Shown: positions 53,057-62,386, counted from the stretch's first letter. The stretch: DNA of 64,000 nucleotides from Emergencia timonensis (GCF_900086585.1 NZ_FLKM01000009.1:186001-250000), one strand, 5' to 3'. Made by a program: numbers and translations. The notes: a model not told the origin generated them from the sequence alone.

Positions 53057-53679
53057 TGAGGCACCTCCTTATTGTTGTGCAGCGATTCTCTGAATTCCTC
53101 AAACCAGGAAATTTCAAATTTTATCTTTGCTAAACCCAGATGCAGGGTAGCAAGTTGGTATTGGGCAATCTGCTCGATCATCTCTAAAGGGGTCTTGCCG
53201 TTATCTGGATTCAATATTTCTGGCTCAGCCCCGCACTGCTGCAGCATAACCAGATATTCTTCGTCGAATTGGGTGCTGTCTCCGACGCTCTCTTGTATTT
53301 TCTGCAACATGGCAAGTTCCTGATATAGTTCTTTGATGTAAGAATCCAGTGATGTTATCTGAGCCTCTTTTTCTAAAAAACCCAAAAAGAAAAACTTGTT
53401 CAATTCCATATTCTTCTCTTTGTACTTCATCGGTGCAGAGATGTTAGAAAAGAATTTCCTTTTCCCTGCTGTTGTAATCGAATAGACCTTTTTGTTAACG
53501 CCGTTTTCTACGTGCTCGGAAAAGGTAATGCATTCCATCTCCAACAACTTCTTTATGGCAGTCTGCATGCTTCCCAAACTGCTGCTGCTGATTGAAGTGA
53601 AATTTGTTTCAATCATTTTACGCATTTCGTAGATTGTCCAGTTGCCGATCATTAACAAGCCTAGAATATTTGTGTCCAT
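53053..53679 (-). CDS. PadR-family regulator of the ABC exporter
   Basis: 208 residues: a winged HTH at about 1-85 (LMIGNWTIYEMRKMIETNFT, then TITTAGKRKFFSNI-like wing), followed by a helical PadR C-terminal dimer domain. The first residues MDTNILGLLMIG follow the usual opening of PadR proteins. It is the first gene of the operon and probably a ligand-responsive repressor of it. Its promoter carries a matching dyad. Confidence 0.82.
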   Translation of the reverse strand: MDTNILGLLMIGNWTIYEMRKMIETNFTSISSSSLGSMQTAIKKLLEMECITFSEHVENGVNKKVYSITTAGKRKFFSNISAPMKYKEKNMELNKFFFLGFLEKEAQITSLDSYIKELYQELAMLQKIQESVGDSTQFDEEYLVMLQQCGAEPEILNPDNGKTPLEMIEQIAQYQLATLHLGLAKIKFEISWFEEFRESLHNNKEVPQ

Positions 53680-53698
53680 TTCTCATAACCTCCTCGTA

Positions 53699-53733
53699 TT
53701 ACTAATAGTAACATTGCTTATAGATGGTGTCAA
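53699..53733 (-). promoter_or_regulatory. Promoter and operator of the padR-ABC operon
   Basis: Minus strand: TTGACA (53733-53728), 17-base spacer, TACTAT (53710-53705). The -10 lies in the dyad TTACT-AAT-AGTAA (53699-53711), a likely PadR site. Confidence 0.75.
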
Positions 53734-53774
53734 GGGCAAGAGACTGAAACTTGCCCGGTAAAATCTGTTAATCC

Positions 53775-54323
53775 TTATTTTAAGATAGCACTGATGATTT
53801 TGCTCATTTCTTCTGGTCTTTTTCTCGGACTTTCGGAACACCAGAGAATTGTAACTTTCCAGAATCCCGCCAGCTTAAAGGCAAATTCATACTGATACTG
53901 TTCGTATTGTTTTTCCAGTATTTCTTTGCTGATCTCGGCAGAGACATGTCCTGACTTCAGAGCTGCTTCGTAGATGAGAGATAGCAGATGATCCTCTACG
54001 AAGTAGAGCAGGTGTGCCTTATTGAGCAGAAGAAGTATATCAATGTAACCTTCCCAAAATTCAAAATAAGATCTTGCGACGGTCTCCAAGGTGTCTGCGC
54101 TGTTGGCGATGATTTTAGCTGCAAAGTCATTCATCAGAAGTTTGGTCGTATACTCCATAACCTCATCCTTTGATTTGAAATAACGATAAAAGGTTCTTCT
54201 GCCAAGACCCGCCTGATTGACAATTTGATTGATTGTTATATCTCGATAATCTCGTCGTTTGAGTAAGGCAAAGAGCGCGTCTATGATCCACTTCCTCGTC
54301 TTGTTTTCTTCCTTGATTTCCAT
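53775..54323 (-). CDS. TetR-family regulator
   Basis: 182 residues from ATG 54323 (MEIKEENKTRKW), with GGGAGGAAA just upstream; the longer frame adds residues without a ribosome site. HTH: WIIDALFALLKRRDYRDITI, then IVNQAGLGRRTFYRYFKSKDE. Divergent from the membrane protein gene at 54460. The intergenic palindrome probably serves it as operator. Confidence 0.85.
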   Translation of the reverse strand: MEIKEENKTRKWIIDALFALLKRRDYRDITINQIVNQAGLGRRTFYRYFKSKDEVMEYTTKLLMNDFAAKIIANSADTLETVARSYFEFWEGYIDILLLLNKAHLLYFVEDHLLSLIYEAALKSGHVSAEISKEILEKQYEQYQYEFAFKLAGFWKVTILWCSESPRKRPEEMSKIISAILK

Positions 54324-54393
54324 AATTTCCTCCCGCGGCACAAAATGAAATATTTGTATCACTTTTTCTTCACTTATTGCTCTCAGTAACTGA

Positions 54394-54406
54394 TAGTATT
54401 ATACTA
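54394..54406. promoter_or_regulatory. Palindromic operator between tetR and membrane protein gene
   Basis: Perfect 13-base palindrome TAGTAT-T-ATACTA, also containing a TATTAT-like -10. It sits in the 136-base divergent gap, so the TetR protein likely binds here. Confidence 0.6.
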
Positions 54407-54459
54407 GGTTTAAAATAAGTGCACAAGTGTGCCGCCACAGTTGATAAAAGGAGCAAAAT

Positions 54460-54957
54460 ATGTTATTAGCAATTGAATGCATAATCGCCTGTATCGCACT
54501 AACGCTGATTATCCTTCCTGCACTATATCAAAACCCTGTCAAACAGATCATGTCCTATCCGCCGTCCATCAGAGAGAGGGTGGAAAGTCTGCCTCAATAT
54601 GCGGGTGTAATCCAAAAAATAGAGCGGCGACATATTGCCGTTAAAATTAGCGCTGTATTTCTATTTGCAATTGTTCTGGGTCTAACCGCCTATTTCTCAG
54701 GCGCAAAGACTTTCAATAGTGCCTATGTCCATGTGTTTATGCTGTTTTTAGCAGTCAATGTTTACGATGTCGTCGTATTGGATATTGGTTTGTTCTGCCA
54801 CAGTAAGAAACTGAGAATTCCGGGAACAGAAGACATGGAGCAAGTCTACCGTGATCCTTGGTTTCATGTAATTGGAGGACTCAAGGGGATTTTGATTGGC
54901 GCTGTGACCGCCTTGCTGTCAGCCTGTATTGTTCAAATCCTTTCCATAGTGCAGTGA
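54460..54957 (+). CDS. Unknown membrane protein beside TetR
   Basis: 165 residues with four hydrophobic segments (IIACIALTLIILPALY; ISAVFLFAIVLGLTAYFS; YVHVFMLFLAVNVYDVVVLD; GILIGAVTALLSACIVQIL). Ribosome site AAAGGAG. Between segments lies a conserved-looking soluble loop with RIPGTEDMEQVYRDPWFH. I do not recognise a named family with certainty. The divergent tetR gene probably controls it. Confidence 0.65.
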   Translation: MLLAIECIIACIALTLIILPALYQNPVKQIMSYPPSIRERVESLPQYAGVIQKIERRHIAVKISAVFLFAIVLGLTAYFSGAKTFNSAYVHVFMLFLAVNVYDVVVLDIGLFCHSKKLRIPGTEDMEQVYRDPWFHVIGGLKGILIGAVTALLSACIVQILSIVQ

Positions 54958-55323
54958 AAATAAAAATGACAGGATGCCGTAAGAATGATATAATGGCGTT
55001 GTGCTGCAGTTTCTATGAGAAATCCGTGACAGCAGAAACCGAAAGATAGCATATTACCTAAAAGAGACGCCACGATAGTTCTGGGCTTTTTGAACCTTTT
55101 TCAAATATCTGCAGAAAAAAAATGCTGGTCCACCTTGTAGAAATACCACTCAACTGTTACGGCTGATGGAGGGCGAGGTAAAGTGGAATATCGCCTTTCA
55201 GCAAGGAGAGGATATGGAATATCCTACAGCCAAGTGCTGGGGAAGATGGGGATACAAGCCGGTGAAATCGGCTTTATACTTTGGAATCGCTTAAGATAGA
55301 ATTTTAATCAGGAGGAAAATCAT
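54958..55323. other. 366-bp gap with a small gene scrap
   Basis: A 42-codon frame from ATG 55166 to 55294 reads like a protein end (GEDMEYPTAKCWGRWGYKPV) but belongs to no family I can name and has no ribosome site. The rest shows nothing. Probably a decayed gene. Confidence 0.4.
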
Positions 55324-55860
55324 ATGTTTACAGATGCGAGGAGTAAGCGGGTCATATTTGTCGCACACTGCCTGCTCAATCAAAATTCAATTTCTGACGG
55401 TACAGCAGATTACCCGGGCGCCAATGAGGAAATTCTGCAAATCTTACTGAAGGCAAAAGTGGGTATCGTGCAGATGCCTTGTCCGGAGCTCTGCTGCCTT
55501 GGATTAGACAGAGGAAATGTTTTGGGCGCTGAAAGTCCAGTCGTAGTTGAGAATACACGTATTCGCAAAGCGATGCAAGAACCGTCTGTGTCCGCACAGC
55601 TTTCGGTGCTGACGGAGTTTGTCATGAGACAGATTTTTGAGTACCACAAGCACGGATTTGAGGTTATCGGCATTGTCGGCATCAATCGTTCTCCTTGCTG
55701 CGGCGTCAATACCACTTCCGACGATAATCGGGAGCTAGAAGGGCAGGGCGTCTTTATTACAAAGTTAAAGGCGGCGCTGACAGACATCAATTTAGAAATT
55801 CCCGTCATAGGTGTAAAAGCAGACGCGGATGCAGCAATGCGGGTAGAAGCGCTTCTGTGA
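55324..55860 (+). CDS. TudS-related (DUF523-like) putative desulfidase
   Basis: 178 residues, ribosome site AGGAGGA before ATG 55324. Conserved Cys positions of the group are visible: AHCLLNQNSISDG (about 19), MPCPELCCLGLDRG (about 55) and GINRSPCCGVNTT (about 122). TudS enzymes are [4Fe-4S] desulfidases acting on thiouracil; related proteins such as the C. difficile CD3072 type are uncharacterised. The cysteines suggest an iron-sulfur cluster. It is followed by the DUF6144-like gene with 27 bases between, so a joint role in thiol/sulfur chemistry is possible. Confidence 0.78.
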   Translation: MFTDARSKRVIFVAHCLLNQNSISDGTADYPGANEEILQILLKAKVGIVQMPCPELCCLGLDRGNVLGAESPVVVENTRIRKAMQEPSVSAQLSVLTEFVMRQIFEYHKHGFEVIGIVGINRSPCCGVNTTSDDNRELEGQGVFITKLKAALTDINLEIPVIGVKADADAAMRVEALL

Positions 55861-55887
55861 CCGATTAAAACATAGGAGGAATTGAAG

Positions 55888-56466
55888 ATGAAGAATTTTA
55901 ATATGCCGGACTTTGTCAGTCCCACTTTAGAACAAGAGGAGATGGAACGGCTGAAAAAAAGTCTGACAAAACATATATCAAAGAAGGATGCTGAGGAATT
56001 TCTTGCTTTAATTCCGCTAGATGTTAACGCAGGAGCGGATCAACGTGGATTGTGGGTTGAAAACATGTGCAGAGCTCTGGAAGATCACTTTGATAAAGAG
56101 GAAATTATCGAGATACGCAAAGACTGTTACTGCGATGAAAATGGCAGACTCCAGGAGGCAGCAAAATCTTTAAGAGAAGTTTACGAGTCTGTCGGCTGTG
56201 ATTTGGCAAACATGGTAGCGGTCCTTAACGAGAGTGGCGCAGGCTGGTATATGGAAGGAAAAGTGCTGTATACCAAAATGTTCGTTTGTGAATGTCCCAT
56301 GTTAGAACAAGGACGTATTCACCAGTCTCTGACCTGGTGTCACTGCACGGCAGGATACAGCAAAGCTTTGTTCGAACATATATTTGAACGTCCAGTGGAA
56401 GTGGAGGTTCTGCAGAGTATCAAGCAGGGTTTTGACTACTGTTTAATGCGGGTTGAGATCGTCTGA
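55888..56466 (+). CDS. DUF6144-like cysteine-rich protein
   Basis: 192 residues from ATG 55888, eight bases after AGGAGG. Conserved-looking cysteines: KDCYCDENGR (about 88), FVCECPMLEQGR (about 132) and LTWCHCTAGYSKALFEHIF (about 151), ending VEVEVLQSIKQGFDYCLMRV. This resembles DUF6144 and L-2-amino-thiazoline hydrolase-like proteins, whose ending often reads CxF.I. The function is unknown. Co-directional with the TudS-like gene. A hairpin with eight T residues follows at about 56463-56492. Confidence 0.7.
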   Translation: MKNFNMPDFVSPTLEQEEMERLKKSLTKHISKKDAEEFLALIPLDVNAGADQRGLWVENMCRALEDHFDKEEIIEIRKDCYCDENGRLQEAAKSLREVYESVGCDLANMVAVLNESGAGWYMEGKVLYTKMFVCECPMLEQGRIHQSLTWCHCTAGYSKALFEHIFERPVEVEVLQSIKQGFDYCLMRVEIV

Positions 56467-56493
56467 TCGAAGAATCAGGCGGTCTTTTTTTTC

Positions 56494-56520
56494 ACACTAT
56501 GATGGGACCTTCATATGATA
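56494..56520 (+). promoter_or_regulatory. Sigma-K-like promoter of the glycosyltransferase gene
   Basis: AC (56494-56495), 16-base gap, CATATGATA (56512-56520), matching the sigma-K pattern AC-N16/17-CATAnnnTA. It is 58 bases before the start codon. Confidence 0.65.
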
Positions 56521-56569
56521 TCAAGATAGCCTTTATATAAGCCTATACAGCATATGAAGGAGGATATGA

Positions 56570-57649
56570 ATGATAACAATCAGCTTATGCATGATACTCA
56601 AAGATGAAGAGGACGTTTTGGATCGCTGTCTTTCCAGCGTCAAAGGATTGGTAGATGAAATAATCATCGTAGATACAGGCTCAACAGATGCGACAAAGCA
56701 GATTGCTTTACAATATACAGACCAGGTTTTTGATTTTGCCTGGATTGACGACTTTGCCGCTGCTAGAAATTATGCTTTTTCTAAAGCAAATAAGGAATAT
56801 TGTATGTGGCTGGATGCGGACGATGTGATAGAAGAGAAGGATCGATTGGATTTCTTAACTCTCAAAAATACACTTACCTTGGACACAGATATTGTTATGA
56901 TGCGTTATAATACTGCCTTTGATGACGACGGAAATCCATCGTTCTGGTACTATCGGGAGAGAATTATCCGCAATGATCAAAGCCATCCATGGCAGGGAGC
57001 TGTCCATGAAGTCATTACACCGAATGGCAATCTCCTATATTCTGATGTTGCGATTTGCCACAGGAAACTTGGTGCAGGTGATCCCGACCGCAATCTCAAT
57101 ATTTATAGAAAACTGCTGGCAGAAGGCAGAATTCTTTCTGCGCGCGAACAGTATTACTATTCTCGCGAGTTGTACTATCACCAGTTGTATGACGATGCGA
57201 TTGAAGCCTTTGGCGTTTTTTTGTCACTGCCTGACGGATGGATGGAGGATAAAATCGAGGCCTGCATCATGTCGTCAAAGTGTTATATGCTGACTGGCAA
57301 AAGTGACGAAGCGCTGCTGATGCTTTTTCGAAGTTTGCTCTACGATATTCCCAGGGCGGAAGTCTGCTGTGAAATTGGAGACTGCTTTATGAAAACAGGG
57401 CGGTTTGAAACGGCAGCCTTTTGGTTTGAAACGGCGCTGGACTGCCAGATGGATTATCGCAAGGGCGGATTTATCCTGCCTGACTGTTACGACTACATTC
57501 CGGCGATTCAGCTCTGTGTCTGTTATGATAAACTGGGTGAAGTAGAAAAGGCAAAAGCGTATAATGACAAAGCTGGCGAGTACAAACCAAATGCATCGGC
57601 ATTTTTGCACAACAAAAAATATTTTGATAAAAAATTAAAATCTCATTGA
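56570..57649 (+). CDS. GT2 glycosyltransferase with TPR-like C-terminus
   Basis: 359 residues, ribosome site AAGGAGGA. N-terminal GT2 domain (about 1-210): ISLCMILKDEEDVLDRCLSS, EIIIVDTGSTDATK and the metal-binding DADD in WLDADDVIEEKD (about 83-86). The C-terminal third (about 215-350) is built of helical pairs resembling TPR repeats (ALLMLFRSLLYDIPRAEVCC; AAFWFETALDCQ). This SunS-like layout is typical of peptide/protein glycosyltransferases. The next gene is a Thr-rich collagen protein, so O-glycosylation of its threonines is the likely role. Confidence 0.85.
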   Translation: MITISLCMILKDEEDVLDRCLSSVKGLVDEIIIVDTGSTDATKQIALQYTDQVFDFAWIDDFAAARNYAFSKANKEYCMWLDADDVIEEKDRLDFLTLKNTLTLDTDIVMMRYNTAFDDDGNPSFWYYRERIIRNDQSHPWQGAVHEVITPNGNLLYSDVAICHRKLGAGDPDRNLNIYRKLLAEGRILSAREQYYYSRELYYHQLYDDAIEAFGVFLSLPDGWMEDKIEACIMSSKCYMLTGKSDEALLMLFRSLLYDIPRAEVCCEIGDCFMKTGRFETAAFWFETALDCQMDYRKGGFILPDCYDYIPAIQLCVCYDKLGEVEKAKAYNDKAGEYKPNASAFLHNKKYFDKKLKSH

Positions 57650-57657
57650 TTTCATGG

Positions 57658-57685
57658 ACCCCCTTTCGCGTAATGTCATATTATA
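57658..57685 (+). promoter_or_regulatory. Sigma-K-like promoter of the large collagen gene
   Basis: AC (57658-57659), 17-base gap, CATATTATA (57677-57685): a full match to AC-N16/17-CATAnnnTA. Start codon 49 bases after the -10. Confidence 0.7.
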
Positions 57686-57725
57686 AAAGTGCGGCATAGC
57701 CGCGAATTGAAAGGGATGTGAATAT

Positions 57726-59765
57726 ATGAATTATAATATAAATGGAAGATGTCGATATATGGATTATGGCATGTGCTATCCAGTATACCACTGTACAGGG
57801 ACTCCAGGCCCAACCGGCCCAACCGGCCCAACCGGTCCAACCGGTCCGACGGGTCCAACTGGACCAACGGGTCCGACTGGTACTGCAGGCATAGCCGGCG
57901 CAACGGGAGCGACTGGCGCAGCAGGTCAAGATGGAACAACACCTATAATTAAGGTTGTCGGGACTATTACAGGCGACCCTGGAACAGATGCCAATGTAGA
58001 TGAAACTCTTTCGCGTGATGGCGTAGATCTGATATTTACAATTCCAGCTGGCCCAACGGGAGCTAGTGGATCACCAGGAGTAACTGGTGCAGATGGAAGA
58101 GACGGAGTTGATGGTGTAACCGGAGCAACTGGCGCAGACGGAAGAGACGGAAGAGATGGCGCTACCGGAGCAACTGGCGCACCGGGAGAAGACGGCGTAG
58201 ATGGAATAGATGGCCCAACTGGTCCGACGGGTCCAACAGGAGCCACTGGTCCGACTGGCCCAACAGGCCCGACAGGAAACACTGGTGTAGGTGTAACGGG
58301 TCCAACTGGGGCAACAGGCCCGACCGGCCCTGGATCTGGCGCTACAGGAGCAACAGGCCCGACGGGTCCGACAGGAGCAACGGGAAACACTGGAGCAGAC
58401 GGAGCAACCGGTCCGACAGGAGCAACGGGAAATACTGGTCCAGATGGAGCAGATGGCCCGACCGGCCCGACAGGAGCAACAGGAAACACTGGAGCAGACG
58501 GTGTGGCGGGAGCCACGGGAGCAACAGGAAACACCGGAGCAGATGGAGCAACAGGCCCAACGGGAGCAACAGGAAATACCGGAGCAGACGGAGCAGATGG
58601 CCCGACCGGTCCGACAGGAGCAACCGGAAACACAGGAGCAGCCGGAGCCACTGGTCCAGCGGGAGCAACGGGCCCAACCGGAGCAGATGGAGCAACAGGC
58701 CCAACGGGAGCAACAGGAAATACCGGAGCAGACGGAGCAGATGGCCCGACGGGTCCGACAGGAGCAACGGGAAGCACTGGAGCAGACGGAGCAACAGGCC
58801 CAACGGGAGCAACAGGAAATACCGGAGCAGACGGAGCCATTGGTCCAGCGGGAACAACAGGCCCAACGGGTCCGACAGGAGCAGCCGGTACAGCAGGAGT
58901 GACTGGCCCAACGGGTCCAACAGGAGCAGCCGGTACAGCAGGCGCGACCGGTCCAACAGGAGCAGCAGGAGTAACAGGCCCAACGGGTCCGACAGGAGCA
59001 GCAGGTACAGCAGGAGTGACTGGTCCAACCGGTCCAACAGGAGCAGCGGGAGCAACAGGCCCAACGGGTCCGACAGGAGCAGCAGGTACAGCAGGCGCGA
59101 CGGGTCCAACTGGAGCAGCAGGAGCAACGGGAGCGAATGGAGCAACCGGTCCAACCGGTCCAACAGGAGCGGCAGGTACAGCAGGAGCAACGGGAGCGAC
59201 GGGTCCAACAGGCGCAGCAGGGGCAACTGGAGCAAATGGAGCGACTGGTCCAACGGGAGCAACAGGAGCAACAGGTCCAACGGGTGCAACGGGAGCAACA
59301 GGTCCAACGGGAGCAGCAGGTACAGCAGGAGCAACGGGAGCGACCGGTCCAACCGGAACTACTGCGACAGTCAATAGTATGAATGCACTCAATACCAATG
59401 GAGCTACCATTGCTGTTCTTTTAGGAGGAACGACTGTTCCTCTTCCAAATGATCAGGTTTTAGACGGCTTCACAGTAGATGCTGGGAATACCACCTTTAC
59501 TGTACCAGCTACGGGAACCTATATGGTGACCTATCGTGTATCGACTACTGCAGGGCTATTAATGTCGTCTCGTGTTATGCGTAACGGTACTGCATTGGCC
59601 GGATCCACTTTCTCACCGGCCGTATCGGTCAGCTCGTATTCGGCAACAACCTTTGCAACCTTGACTGCAGGAGATACTCTTCAACTTCAGCTCTTTGGCC
59701 TGGCAGGAGCAGCAGTTCTTCAGGGCGGCAACGGCGCATCACTGACCGTGGTTAGACTTTCCTAA
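57726..59765 (+). CDS. BclA-like collagen protein, long, with C1q/TNF-like end
   Basis: 679 residues, ribosome site AAAGGGATG. Short head ([20 protein letters not shown]), then a long Gly-x-y region (about 25-545) of [12 protein letters not shown] and GAAGTA types. It is broken once at about 70-110 by a non-collagen stretch ([20 protein letters not shown]). The C-terminal ~130 residues ([20 protein letters not shown]...[13 protein letters not shown]) form the beta-rich BclA-type trimerising domain. No signal peptide. Probably an exosporium filament protein, decorated by the preceding glycosyltransferase. Confidence 0.88.
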   Translation: MNYNINGRCRYMDYGMCYPVYHCTGTPGPTGPTGPTGPTGPTGPTGPTGPTGTAGIAGATGATGAAGQDGTTPIIKVVGTITGDPGTDANVDETLSRDGVDLIFTIPAGPTGASGSPGVTGADGRDGVDGVTGATGADGRDGRDGATGATGAPGEDGVDGIDGPTGPTGPTGATGPTGPTGPTGNTGVGVTGPTGATGPTGPGSGATGATGPTGPTGATGNTGADGATGPTGATGNTGPDGADGPTGPTGATGNTGADGVAGATGATGNTGADGATGPTGATGNTGADGADGPTGPTGATGNTGAAGATGPAGATGPTGADGATGPTGATGNTGADGADGPTGPTGATGSTGADGATGPTGATGNTGADGAIGPAGTTGPTGPTGAAGTAGVTGPTGPTGAAGTAGATGPTGAAGVTGPTGPTGAAGTAGVTGPTGPTGAAGATGPTGPTGAAGTAGATGPTGAAGATGANGATGPTGPTGAAGTAGATGATGPTGAAGATGANGATGPTGATGATGPTGATGATGPTGAAGTAGATGATGPTGTTATVNSMNALNTNGATIAVLLGGTTVPLPNDQVLDGFTVDAGNTTFTVPATGTYMVTYRVSTTAGLLMSSRVMRNGTALAGSTFSPAVSVSSYSATTFATLTAGDTLQLQLFGLAGAAVLQGGNGASLTVVRLS

Positions 59766-59818
59766 TGAATTAAACATCGTTAGCTATAAAACGTGATAAA
59801 ATGAGTATAAACAAATCC

Positions 59819-59856
59819 AAAAAGGCAGGGCATGATTTCACATGCCCTGCCTTTTC
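59819..59856. terminator. Terminator of the long collagen gene
   Basis: Perfect 14-bp stem AAAGGCAGGGCATG / CATGCCCTGCCTTT with loop ATTTCA, flanked by A and T runs. Confidence 0.88.
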
Positions 59857-60035
59857 TATTGTCCAGAAATTATATAGAAGCAAATGGCTGTATGCATCAA
59901 AGCGCAGATGTTTTGCAAGGACTGATTAAGTGACGAGGCTTGGAATGTAATTAATAGGTTTTTGCTCTAGCCCATGGCAGTGTGAAAGACCTCTTTTTCT
60001 TATGCATGTAATCCGACCGAATTATACTTTTCAAG

Positions 60036-60400
60036 TTGGAAGGTCTTCAAGAGAATAAAGCCGCTTTTGAACTGTACAAATTAAAGGGACTTTCCATAAC
60101 AAGGCATTATTCGTGTATTCCACATATTGCCGTTCACAAGGATTACAGGTGCAGAGTCATCGCCGCAGATATAATTACAGCACTATTTGAAAGTACAGAG
60201 GCTGACAGTCTTCAGATACTTCACGTTGATAGATCCAGGCAGCAATAGAACTAAGTACATTGAGATTGGTGAATGTTTATTTTGCCTGCATGTCAACAAA
60301 ATGGCTATTGAAAAATACGATGGAATTTTCGTTATCCTGTTGTTCCGACTGCAAAATGGGGCAGGAAGACTGTGATGCGCTGTGTCAAATATTGCAAGAT
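60036..60400 (+). pseudogene. Decayed GNAT acetyltransferase
   Basis: Pieces of GNAT motifs in shifting frames: ENKAAFELYKLKGLSITRHY (the N-x-x-A-x-x-LY-x-x-G-F end motif) and IAVHKDYRCRVIAADIITAL (the acetyl-CoA loop, where R-x-x-G-x-A is expected), then a further piece HVNKMAIEKYDGIFV in another frame. No complete frame exists. The rest of the 59857-60500 gap holds nothing recognisable. Confidence 0.55.
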
Positions 60401-60500
60401 CCAAAATGATATACGCACGCTTATGAACACGTCTCATTTAGTGATTTGCGTAAAGCGGTCAATTAAGGTTTAATACAGAGGAATAATATCCTGACAACGT

Positions 60501-60529
60501 ACCGTTATCCCTCTGCCTTGCATATATTA
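60501..60529 (+). promoter_or_regulatory. Sigma-K-like promoter of the thioester-protein gene
   Basis: CATATATTA (60521-60529) matches CATAnnnTA; AC at 60501-60502 is 18 bases upstream, one more than usual. Start codon 55 bases after the -10. Confidence 0.55.
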
Positions 60530-60575
60530 ATCATGGAGAACTTTCTTCTAAATTCATATATAGGGAGGAATTACT

Positions 60576-62315
60576 GTGCTTGAAACAAAAGCTTCAAATA
60601 TATCAAGGCCGTTTATCATCTATTCCGGCAATGATATCAGCGGAACCGTAGGTGGTAATCCCAGCGTAGAAAGTTACTGCGCCTTGGATTATACCGCAGC
60701 GTCAAGATATCGTTTAAAAAGAGATGACCACAATCAGATATTTCAATTCTTTGGAAACCTTTTAGGCAGTCAAAATAAATTAGTATACTGTCTGGACAAA
60801 TTTGCCGATGGACCATACAATGATGTTCCATATGAAAGCAGACCATTTGAAACCCTCTTTCCTGGAGCCACTGAACGTCAGAAGGAAATGTTTGGCTGGA
60901 TTATGGCTAACGCTTTCCCTTCTGTCAGTGCTAATGATACCTTTGCTCTGGCAGGAGTAGATCCGACGGCAAGTCCTGTACTGGATGACAATGATGCTTA
61001 TGCAGCGGTACAAATCGCGCTTTGGGTATTGCTGGGACAGATTTCTTTAGATGAAGTATATTTCCTCGATTGTACGACGGGAGATCCTCATCCCAAATCT
61101 GATAGAATGAGAGCAACTGTACTTGCGCTTCTCGATCTTGCAGGTCAGTACGTAGACGCAGAATCGAATCCACCAGAAGGATTGACCGCTTCTATCGCAA
61201 GCTGCTGTGGCGGCAGTACTTTTTTAAACTGCTGTAATCAGAGTACTTTACCGACAGATGGAAGCGAGTCATATTTTGTCTTCCAGGGATGTCCCAACGA
61301 AGTCCGCACAATATGCGGAAGACTATTAATCGGCCCTTTCCGTATTCAATCTAGTTTTGCAGGCCAGCCGCAAATTACACTGACCCCGTTCTGTGATTGT
61401 GATGGAGCCTATTCTTGGTCTTACATGGACTTCTGTGGAAACCCAATAGGAGATCCTGCTATTGGGCAGGAATTCTATATCGCTCTGCGAATTCCAGGAA
61501 AGTTTGCATGTTTTACTCTTTCCGCATCGTTTTCAGGGACGATTACTCGGGTTATCGGGTTGGAGGCACAGAGTACGGCATTGAATTATCAGCCAATTGG
61601 TACGGCTTTTGATGATGAACCGATTACTCTGACTGCCAGTCTTTGCATCTGTGTCGAGTATCCTGCGTGCACGAATGTAGAAGTCGAAGGCGGACAGTTT
61701 GGCATCAGTATCAACAATAATAACAATAATAATAACGACAATAATAACAACAATAACAATAACAATAACAACGACTCGCCTGACTATATGGGTGGAGGTT
61801 TAGCTCCATGCCCGTGTATGGGACCTTGTTGTCCGCCATACCCGCCGGAACCACCATATCCACCGTATCCGCCATACCCGCCGGAACCACCATACCCGCC
61901 GGAACCACCATATCCGCCGGAACCACCATATCCGCCATATCCACCATGTCCGCCGGAACCACCGTATCCGCCATATCCACCGTATCCGCCATATCCACCA
62001 TGTCCGCCGGAACCACCGTATCCGCCGGAGCCACCATGTCCGCCGGAACCACCATATCCGCCATATCCACCGTGTCCGCCGGAACCGCCATATCCACCGT
62101 GTCCGCCGGAACCGCCATATCCACCGTGTCCACCGGAACCGCCATGTAGACCAAAACCATGCGATGTTTGTTGCAAGCCGGAACCGCCATGTAGACCAAA
62201 ACCATGTGATATTTGTTGCAAGCCGGAGCCGCCATGCAAGCCGGAGCCGCCATGCAAGCAGAAGCCGCTGCCATGCCGCTGTGCACCGGAACCGCCTAAA
62301 ATAAGGCTGATATAA
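60576..62315 (+). CDS. Thioester-domain protein with Asn-rich and Pro-rich stalk, probable spore surface
   Basis: 579 residues from GTG 60576 behind GGGAGGAA. The N-terminal ~200 residues form a thioester (TQXA-like) domain: Cys72 in LVYCLDKF and Gln146 in AYAAVQIALW are the expected internal thioester pair, which bonds covalently to host amines in Gram-positive adhesins. A Cys-containing beta-rich middle follows (about 200-375), then an Asn/Asp tract (about 383-405), a PPYPPYPPxPPEPP stalk (about 415-530) and a Cys-rich tail (CDVCCKPEPPC repeats). There is no signal peptide or LPxTG motif, unlike known thioester adhesins. Confidence 0.8.
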   Translation: MLETKASNISRPFIIYSGNDISGTVGGNPSVESYCALDYTAASRYRLKRDDHNQIFQFFGNLLGSQNKLVYCLDKFADGPYNDVPYESRPFETLFPGATERQKEMFGWIMANAFPSVSANDTFALAGVDPTASPVLDDNDAYAAVQIALWVLLGQISLDEVYFLDCTTGDPHPKSDRMRATVLALLDLAGQYVDAESNPPEGLTASIASCCGGSTFLNCCNQSTLPTDGSESYFVFQGCPNEVRTICGRLLIGPFRIQSSFAGQPQITLTPFCDCDGAYSWSYMDFCGNPIGDPAIGQEFYIALRIPGKFACFTLSASFSGTITRVIGLEAQSTALNYQPIGTAFDDEPITLTASLCICVEYPACTNVEVEGGQFGISINNNNNNNNDNNNNNNNNNNNDSPDYMGGGLAPCPCMGPCCPPYPPEPPYPPYPPYPPEPPYPPEPPYPPEPPYPPYPPCPPEPPYPPYPPYPPYPPCPPEPPYPPEPPCPPEPPYPPYPPCPPEPPYPPCPPEPPYPPCPPEPPCRPKPCDVCCKPEPPCRPKPCDICCKPEPPCKPEPPCKQKPLPCRCAPEPPKIRLI

Positions 62316-62344
62316 ACGATAAGCTGTTCGAATAGAGTGATAAC

Positions 62345-62386
62345 AAAGGGGCAGAACATGCCAAAGGTGTATTCTGCCCTTTCTAT
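62345..62386 (+). terminator. Terminator after thioester-protein gene
   Basis: Stem AAAGGGGCAGAA / TTCTGCCCTTT with TTTCTATT after it. Confidence 0.75.

Noticed and set aside
57926-59410. 494-residue Val/Ala/Pro repeat protein on the minus strand
   Set aside because: It is the reverse complement of the Gly-Pro-Thr collagen codons; the plus-strand frame has a start, a ribosome site and a proper C-terminal domain.
61784-62359. Gly/Tyr-rich repeat protein on the minus strand
   Set aside because: Mirror of the PPYPP coding repeats of the thioester protein; no start signals.
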